Below, in pieces: positions 57,630-64,000 of a stretch of 64,000 nt of DNA; within the stretch, counting starts at the first letter, position 1; each line of letters starts with the position of its first letter. Position numbers and translations under genes: made by a program. This stretch comes from Diphasiastrum complanatum (taxonomy: Eukaryota > Streptophyta > Lycopodiopsida > Lycopodiales > Lycopodiaceae). The stretch is taken from positions 45,245,967-45,309,966 of the forward strand of contig CM055096.1 of assembly GCA_029204225.1 (NCBI GenBank), given 5' to 3'. The notes beneath the pieces are model-generated. The model was given only the letters and a program-made list of their open reading frames with translations. It searched no databases and had not been told where the DNA came from.

Positions 57630-58397
57630 TGTTAGCAATTGTACAAACACAATGAAAAATATAAAAAAAAGAAATAAAACTTCGTGGCATGTGTTTTGTA
57701 AGCCCACGTATGAGTATTTGCCAATAAATTTCTTCTATGGCATGTGTTTTGTAAGTCCACGGGTAGAGGCTTAATATAATAGAATAACTTAAACTTAGGC
57801 TTAGAAATTAGACTTAAGAAACTTAAGCTTAGAAAGATTCTAAGTCATCTTAAGTCTCAAGTTAGAAACTTCTAAAGTTCTAAGTTCTAAGTTACAAGTT
57901 TTTTAGAGGCCTTAGAATGGCTAGCTTAGAACTATTCCGATAAGCTTGTGGATGCTTATGGAAGGCCCTCCTTGCTATAAGAGGAAAGGTATTTCTCATG
58001 TACACAACACTTTTGAGATTATGCTATATTGTATTTCTCTATTCTGAGATTGTCATTCTATTTCACTTGTGTTCCCTTTGGAAAGGTGCATAGCTTGAGG
58101 GAAGGTGCTCGGCCCTCCTCTTGCCTCCTCTTGCCTGCTCAGGCATTCTCTTGCCTCCTTTTCATCGGTTTCTTGTGGCATGCGTTTTATTTGCTTATGC
58201 TTAGTTTAGCCGCCATTTATATTTCCAATTCCCTTTGGGTGTTAGATTAGAATTACTTTAGTTCTCTTGCTAGTTGGATACTGCCTTAGCAAGTTTTAGT
58301 TAGTTTGGTTATCTTGGCTAGTTGGGAAACCTTAGTTAGGATTAATTATATTTCCGTTCTGAGCACCAGTTGAAAAAGCCTTGGTTCCCTCTTCCTT
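57630..58397 (+). mobile_element. 5' LTR of element C
   Basis: Starts TGTTAGCAATTGTACAAAC. The first ~403 bases are repeated at 63598-64000 with few changes, including the AACTTAAACTTAGGCTTAGAA series. At about 58398 it passes abruptly into the LTR of copia family B, so its own end is missing or hidden. Confidence 0.75.
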
Positions 58398-58687
58398 TCT
58401 ATCCATTGGTGCACTATACTTGTGGTTGCATGCAATTTTATGTGTAGAATGATCTATAATTGCTATTTTCGGATCCACACATGTGAAATACAGTAGCTTG
58501 CTGGTTTTCGGATAGCAACAATACTTTATCATTTCATTCAAGTTTGATCAAGAGTCTATTAGTGTTTGCATCTCATTTTGTGTGCAGATGTTGATTTTGC
58601 TACATTGGTGAGATTGGTAGTGTATTTCTCTTTCTAACCAAAGATCTCTCAAGTTGATAGGATCTTAAGGATCTGAAAACTTTCACA
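58398..58687 (+). mobile_element. Copia family B LTR, 5'-truncated (copy 2)
   Basis: Starts at CTATCCATTGGTGCAC, the equivalent of about 38222, and ends ACTTTCACA before the primer site TGGTATCAGAGC (58688-58699). The G-box palindrome is mutated to CACACATGTG. Confidence 0.8.
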
Positions 58688-59290
58688 TGGTATCAGAGCT
58701 TGTGTTTCAGGTTATGAAGGAAGAAATCAGATCTATCAATGATTTGGTGAAGATATCAAGTCTAGAGCATGCTAGAGGGGATTCTACATCAAAATCGAGT
58801 TTCTTGCTTTTGTAGATTGGATCTTTTGTAGATCAAAACCCTATATAGGTCTATAAACTTGATCAATTCCAATTTTTGATTTCACATACTGGATTTGGCC
58901 AATTTTTGGATCATTGGATCAGCATTAGTGGTGGCTAATAGATTGCATATCAAATTTCCCCGCATTTGCATATAGATTTGGAATAGTCAATTTTTTGTGA
59001 TTCTGTCAAAATCCTAATTTTGATTGGATCTCTAGATAGTGAGGTTTCTAGACTTCATTTGAGTGTGTTTCAATCTTAGGAAGTGGAAAAAGTCTTTAGA
59101 TTGAGGATAGATCATAGGTTGATCAAGATTCCATGATTCTATGTGTTGATTTGCTTGGTATAAGTGCTAGAAGAGAATTTTTGAGATAGTTTCAAATCTT
59201 GGTGATTTCTTTTAAAAGCATTTGTTGTTCTTCAAAGGAGTGCTTTGTGCATTGAAACAAGTTGAAAAAAGAAGATCAGGTCATTGCTAC

Positions 59291-59836
59291 ATGGGAACCT
59301 CAATTGGAATCATGTTGGAAGCCAATGATAGACTTACCTCAAGCAACTATTCATTGTGAAAAGTGAGAATGGAGTCACTTCTTGAGATGAATGATGTTTT
59401 GGATATTGTTGTAGGTTTGGAGGAGAGACCATCAACACAACAAGATCAAGTGAGGTATGACAAGAGGGCCAAGAAGGCTCTACACATGATAAAGATGAAT
59501 GTTACCAATGAGCTTCTCAAGGAAGTTGGTAAGTGCACATCATCTTTGGAAGCTTGGGATTCATTGAAGAAGCTATATGAATCTAAGTCTACTTCTAGAG
59601 TGTTGACTCTAAGGAGGCAAATCTTTTCTTGTTTGCAAAAGAATGAAGAAAGTCCAAGTACTTTTGTTTTGAGGATGAAAGCATTGAATGATGAGTTGGC
59701 TTGCATTGATAAAAGCATTAAGAAAGGAGAGCTTATTCAAGTAATTCTTAATGGCTTGTTGGATGCTCATGCTAACATTGTTCAAAGTACTAATATTCAA
59801 AAGACTTTTCCAAGTTCAAGAGATCTTAATCAATGA
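59291..59836 (+). pseudogene. Copia family B Gag, copy 2
   Basis: MGTSIGIMLEANDRL from ATG 59291, with a TGA at 59357-59359 (codon 23) where copy 1 has Trp. The rest of the Gag domain is open: VRMESLLEMND, TNELLKEVGKC, AWDSLKKLYESK, FVLRMKALNDELA. A frame change near 59790 follows. Protein similarity to copy 1 is above 90 percent by eye, so the two diverged recently. Confidence 0.85.
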
Positions 59837-60460
59837 GGAATATAGGCTTCAAGCAAGAGGTGGATCTACATTGACACTTCAAGAGGATGCTATGTTCACA
59901 AAGGGAAAATTCAAGGGCAAAACCAAAAGTAAGTGGTCTAAAGGGCAAGACAAATGGATGCTTCTTCAAGTGGCAAAAAGAAAGATAGATCAAAGCTCAA
60001 GTACTTCTATTGTGGCATCAAAGGACACTTTGCAAGTGATTGCTACAAGAAGAATAGAGATCAAGGAGACAAGCAAGGTAATCTTACTCTTGATGAGGAT
60101 GGTTTGGATGTTCAAGATGCAAATGATGATGCTTTTGTGATGTCTTTATGTATGCTTGCTAATGATGGAGATCTAGATCCTTGGTGGATTGATAGTGGAG
60201 CAAGTTCACACATGACCTTTTACAAAGATTACTTCACTTATTTGTTGGCATATGGAGATGACAAGAGGGTGATCTACACGGCCAATGATGGTGAGTGTGC
60301 AATCAAAGGGATTGGCACAATTCCTATTTCTCTCTCTACAAATAGGAATGTTCATTTGGAGAATGTCTTGTTAATTCCATCTATTACCAAGAATTTGCTT
60401 AATGTGAATCAAATGCTAAGTAAGGCCTCAAGGTGGAGTTTGATGGAGATGCTTGTATGA
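59830..60460 (+). pseudogene. Copia family B zinc knuckle and protease, copy 2
   Basis: A Lys-rich segment leads to YFYCGIKGHFASDC, a CX2CX4HX4C knuckle whose first Cys is Tyr (TAC at 60002-60004). Then comes the protease WWIDSGASSHM with intact active site and the conserved YTANDGECAIKGIGTIPI and NVLLIPSITKNLL blocks. A frame change near 60425 ends the open part. Confidence 0.8.
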
Positions 60461-60507
60461 CCAAAAGGAAGGATGTCTTGATCTGAAAAGGTAAAAGACA
60501 AGGGAAG

Positions 60508-61560
60508 TTGTTCAAACTAGATGCTTGTGTTATTGATAACCAAGTTGGATGTGTTGCAAGAGAGAAAATAACTATTCAGGTGGTTTGGCATAAAAGGATG
60601 GGACACCTCAACTTTAAGTCATTGGAGGTAATGTCTAGGAAGAAGATTGTGATAGGTCTTCCAAGTTTCTTAAGTGGCATCAAACATGTTTGTGAGTCTT
60701 GTGCTTTGTCTAAGTCACATAGAGTACCTTATACTAGATCTATATCTAAATCTACAAAGCCTTTTCAGCTTGTACATTCAGATATTCATGGATTTACTAC
60801 AATTAGCAATTTGATGATTTTAGTAGATTTTGTTGGATCTATATACCAAAGAACAAGGATGAAGTGTATGATGTCTTTATCAAGTTCAAGAATGCAAGGG
60901 AGAACCAATTTTCCACAGGATCAAGTGCTTGAGGAGTGACAATGGTGGTGAGTACATATCTACCAAGTTGAAGGCCTTTTGTGATGAGCATGGGATCAAG
61001 AAGGAGTATACAACATTAAGGACCCCACAACAAAATGGAGTGGCTGAAAGGAAGAATAGAACTTTATGTGAAAGTTCTAAAGCTATGAGGTTAAGTACTA
61101 ATCTTGACAAGCCATTTTGGGATCAAGCTTTGTTGTGTGCCAATTTCTTGTGCAATAGGTGGTCGAGTGCTATTTTGGATGGAAGGACACATTTTGAGAT
61201 GCTATTCAAGAGGAGGCCGAGTGTCAACTTTCTAAGAACCTTTGGATGCACATGCTATGTCAACATTACTCTTGATGATAGGACCAAGGAGGATCCATCT
61301 TCAAAAAGAGGTATTTTTGTTCGATATAGTGAGGTGAGTAAAGCCTACAAGGTTTACGTTCCTTCTACTAACAAAGTGATTGTTGGTAGAGATGTCATCA
61401 TTGATGAGGGGAACATTCCAAAAGTATCTTCGAGCATGATTGATAGTAGTGTGGATGGATCTAACATTCTTGATGTTGATGAAAAGGATCCTACTTTGAA
61501 TGGTGATGATGATGGACCTTCATTAAGTCAAAAGCCAAGGAGAACCTCAAGGGAGGGCCT
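60508..61560 (+). pseudogene. Copia family B integrase, copy 2
   Basis: VWHKRMGHLNFKSL and CESCALSKSH (HHCC), LVHSDIHGF (first Asp), then a frame change near 60820-60930 and LRSDNGGEYIS (second Asp), TPQQNGVAERKNRTLCESS (Glu), FGCTCYVNITLDDRTKED, VSKAYKVYVPSTNKVIVGRDV. The second part is open from 60929 to beyond 61550. Family B coding ends at about KPRRTSREG and unrelated sequence follows. Confidence 0.82.
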
Positions 61561-61743
61561 TGGCATTTTGCGAGTGAATTTTTTGCGAGTTTCTTTCCTG
61601 CCATCATTAAACAAAAAGATAGCACATGGTGTGCCACCCTTTTTATGCTACTACTTCAATGTTTATTATTAATAATGTGGTCTGGCACATAGTTAAAGAT
61701 CCCACTAAGTAAAAAAAAATTCAAATTAAATTTTCTTTTTTTG

Positions 61744-61909
61744 CAGCCAACCCAAATAGCACGCCGGCGTGCTAAGCAACACGCCGATTTTTTTTTTTTA
61801 GGAGGGGAAGCCAACCCAGATAGCATGCCTACATGCTATCTGGGTTGGCTGTAAAAAAAAAGAAATTCATTTCATATAGCACGCCGACATGCTATCTTGG
61901 TTGGTTGCA
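61744..61909. repeat. Cluster of related hairpins (AGCCAACCCAGATAGCATG)
   Basis: A perfect hairpin with 19-bp arms and a 4-nt loop at 61809-61850 is flanked by two diverged relatives: GCAGCCAACCCAAATAGCACGCC at 61744 and, inverted, TAGCACGCCGACATGCTAT...GGTTGGTTGC at 61877-61909. A larger nested inverted repeat results. Confidence 0.85.
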
Positions 61910-61911
61910 AC

Positions 61912-62198
61912 CACGAGCTACATCCTTTTATAACAGGTCCAAACCCTATTTGGCCACTTGGCTTTCCCTCCAAAATGTAAACCCTACTATTTTTGGGTCT
62001 AGATTCAAAGTACCCAACATTTAAATTTGAATCTCTCTCAAACTCGACTACCAACTTTCTCACACTTTCAAAAAGTATTTATTGAATGTATTTTAATCTA
62101 ATATAACTTCAAAAAGTTTATCTCTAAGTCTAAAAATGAGTTTTGGCCTCAACTGACAATTTATCAAAATGTGACTAAACTTGTTGAAATCTCTCACA
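61912..62198 (-). mobile_element. Copia family B LTR fragment, inverted
   Basis: Minus strand starts TGTGAGAGATTTCAAC at 62198 and runs through TATAAAAGGATGTAGCTCGTGG at about 61915. Only the first half of the LTR remains, in opposite orientation to the family B copy beside it. Confidence 0.7.
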
Positions 62199-62199
62199 G

Positions 62200-62790
62200 C
62201 AGCCACATCAGTAGCATGTTCTGCTATGGAGGAACAACTGGTACAAGTCAACTTCACCGACTTTGCATTCTCGAGGGAACTCTGATTCTAGTGGAAGCAT
62301 ATCAGAAGTTGGCACAAAAGTTAAAGGCCACGACGGAGTAACATTCCAAAATGCAACAATCCTATGCTACCTCCATTGAGGCCCTAAACCAACACATTGC
62401 CACCTTGGAGGAAAAGCTAAAGACGGCCACTAAACTGACACCTTCTGACCATGTAGAGCACGCCTAGTTTCACGATTCTGGACATCATTATGATGGATCT
62501 GATGGCGGAGATGGGGCAGGTATCCAAGGGGCTCCATCAATAAATCAAAGATCGACATACGAAGGACCACAACAAGCCTCAGGAGCTCCTCCACCAACTA
62601 AATCACAGGGCACTGGTGGTACTTCCTCCCAACACCATTCCGCTTCTAACCCCATCGACACCATTAACTTTACCTTCATCCAATGCCAATTTTCTCTAGA
62701 ATCTCAATGCATTGCTGATTCTAACCCTTCACCACCTCTCTCCCCTCACCACCTCTCTCCGCTCAACTTGATCTACAAACAGAACATGCC
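62200..62790 (+). pseudogene. Coiled-coil and low-complexity region upstream of the 62791 ORF
   Basis: With two in-frame stops the + strand reads LILVEAYQKLAQKLKATTE, KMQQSYATSIEALNQHIATL, EEKLKTATKL (coiled coil), then a Gly-, Ser- and Pro-rich region with HDSGHHYDGSDGGDGAG and GAPPPTKSQGTGGTSSQHH. It runs in the same direction as the next ORF and is probably the N-terminal part of the same protein. No domain recognised. Confidence 0.4.
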
Positions 62791-63462
62791 TTGGTAGTTG
62801 AAGCACCCACAATAAGACACATGATCACGTCTACTAAAGCTAGCAAGAATTTGCTTACATCTCAAGAGTTTGCAAAGAAATGTCAAACTACAAAGGAGCG
62901 AGGCGGCCTGCCAAACATCGACCATTGCAAAACCCATAAGAAAGCGGTCAAGCTCCTGGATCCACATCCACTCTGGCGCCATCAGCTCTTCCTACAGAGC
63001 AAAACCTCCATGGCATGGTATCTCAAAGCGCCCGCCTACATGCGCACCAGTCCATACTATTATTCGATAGTACGGCGAGAACCGTTTCCCGTCAGCAAGG
63101 TAAAGAACAAGATTTTTTGGCCCCTAGCAGATAACATGGTTACCAATTGCCATGTATTTTACCAAAAGCACTATGGCAGCCCTAATTGCGACGTACGATA
63201 CTTTGCGGATAATTGCGACCTGGTGGTATTTTTGGTAGAGCTCAAAGGTTATTGGGATCGAGGGCTACCACCAATAGCCATTGATATCAATAAACCTCTA
63301 CAAACGCAAGACGACCACATCAATGTAGTGCGGCTTTATTATCAGGCAACCCTCACTTCGGCACTACACGTTGATATGTTAGAGCTGTGGAAAACCCATA
63401 ACTTTCTCCGGGGTATGCTCCACTACTACAAACTCATACCCTTCCTTAAAAAACTATGCTGA
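62791..63462 (+). CDS. Unrecognised 3'-proximal ORF of element C (223 codons)
   Basis: An open frame from ATG at 62791 (MVVEAPTIRHM; the true start may be further 5') to TGA. Segments: a basic N-terminal part, LFLQSKTSMAWYLKAPAYMR, PFPVSKVKNKIFWPLADNM, FADNCDLVVFLVELKGYWDR, IDINKPLQTQDDHINVVRLYYQATL, WKTHNFLRGMLHYYKLI. No catalytic motif, signal peptide or membrane segment is evident. It ends 135 bases before the 3' LTR, in the place of an extra gene between pol and LTR. A relative of its last third lies at 42277-42561 in a similar position. I do not assign a function; env-like, gag-like or captured host sequence are all possible. Confidence 0.5.
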   Translation: MVVEAPTIRHMITSTKASKNLLTSQEFAKKCQTTKERGGLPNIDHCKTHKKAVKLLDPHPLWRHQLFLQSKTSMAWYLKAPAYMRTSPYYYSIVRREPFPVSKVKNKIFWPLADNMVTNCHVFYQKHYGSPNCDVRYFADNCDLVVFLVELKGYWDRGLPPIAIDINKPLQTQDDHINVVRLYYQATLTSALHVDMLELWKTHNFLRGMLHYYKLIPFLKKLC

Positions 63463-63583
63463 CAAATGATGGAGGGCATCGGCAACAAGATTCACCAATC
63501 CCGACAACAATAATCTCGCCTCCATGAAGCTCAAAAGATCCAAAAAGAAAAAGCTTCAATTGGTGTGGGACCACCAATTCAAT

Positions 63584-64000
63584 AAGGGGTGGGGTAATGT
63601 TAGCAATTGTACAAACATAGTGAAAAATATAAAAAAAAAAAAAAAAAACTCTGTGGCATGTGTTTTGTAAGCTCAAGTATGAGTATTTGCCAATAAACTT
63701 CTACTATGCCATGTGTTTTGTAAGTCCATGGGTAGAAGCTTAAAAAAAAAAATAACTTAAACTTAGGCTTAGAACTTAGACTTAAGAAACTTAAGCTTAG
63801 AAAGATTCTAAGTTATCTTAAGTCCCAAGTTAGAAACTTCTAAAGTTCTAAGTTCTAAGTTACAAGTTTTTTAGAGGCCTTAGAATGGCTAGTTTAGAAC
63901 TAATCTGATAAGCTAGTAGATGCTTATGGAAGGCCCTCCTTGCTATAAGAGGAGAGGTATTTCTCATGTACACAACACTTTTGAGATTATGCTATATTGT
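63584..64000 (+). mobile_element. Polypurine tract and 3' LTR of element C (cut by window end)
   Basis: A purine tract AAGGGGTGGGG is followed by TAA and TGTTAGCAATTGTAC at 63598. The 403 bases to the window end match 57630-58032 closely, with small differences such as A-run length. The rest of the LTR and the right target repeat lie outside. Confidence 0.75.

Larger units (their letters stand above)
58398..61560 (+). mobile_element. Copia family B element, copy 2, lacking RT and 3' LTR
   Basis: Truncated LTR, primer site 58688-58699, leader, gag 59291-59836, knuckle and protease 59830-60460, integrase 60508-61560. It ends in the linker before RT (KPRRTS), as copy 1 also loses everything after integrase. 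It lies inside element C. Confidence 0.8.

Overview
The window is a repeat-rich, AT-rich nuclear segment of a land plant. The evidence is a plant-type CDK-activating kinase gene with GT-AG introns, Ty1/copia and Ty3/gypsy retrotransposons with plant-type primer sites (initiator-Met and Asp tRNA), an L1-like LINE, a tRNA-like repeat cluster and many long GA/CT arrays. The 9.5-kb transposon-filled intron fits a large-genome plant such as a fern or another seed-free vascular plant. That placement is inference; no species is recognisable.

The only host gene I can support is a CDKD/CDK7-type kinase on the + strand, in seven exons between 17866 and 29713. Joined, the exons give about 428 codons with correct splice phases. 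One problem is visible: the good start codon and the kinase frame of exon 1 differ by one missing G near 17889. Intron 1 holds a solo LTR, a gag-only copia derivative, and LINE pieces including an ORF1-only unit. The last intron begins inside a CT microsatellite.

Layout. 1-6 kb: copia debris, then a minus-strand gag-only gypsy element (LTR, polypurine tract, non-coding block, gag, repeat-array leader). 7.9-10.3 kb: a rearranged copia element with target duplication. 10.3-17.6 kb: no gene; microsatellites, a copia relic, a long hairpin and a GA/telobox cluster upstream of the kinase. 17.7-29.7 kb: kinase gene. 29.7-33.5 kb: no gene, but a tandem cluster of tRNA-like units. 33.5-37.7 kb: second copy of the gag-only gypsy family. 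37.9-41.7 kb: copia family B, interrupted by a small inverted-repeat transposon. 41.7-44 kb: gypsy and copia fragments. 44-52.6 kb: two near-identical copia copies in opposite orientation, whose target duplications show an inversion through a gypsy integrase. 52.6-57 kb: the rest of that gypsy element. 57.6-64 kb: an LTR element holding a second family B copy and an unrecognised 3'-proximal ORF that has a relative at 42.3 kb.

No rRNA gene, CRISPR array, prokaryotic operon or standard tRNA gene was seen. The most interesting leads are the tRNA-like tandem array, the ORF1-only LINE with CT tail, the two-copy gag-only gypsy family with interchangeable leader arrays, the 3'-ORF family, and a CACACGTGTG palindrome shared by LTRs of three copia families.
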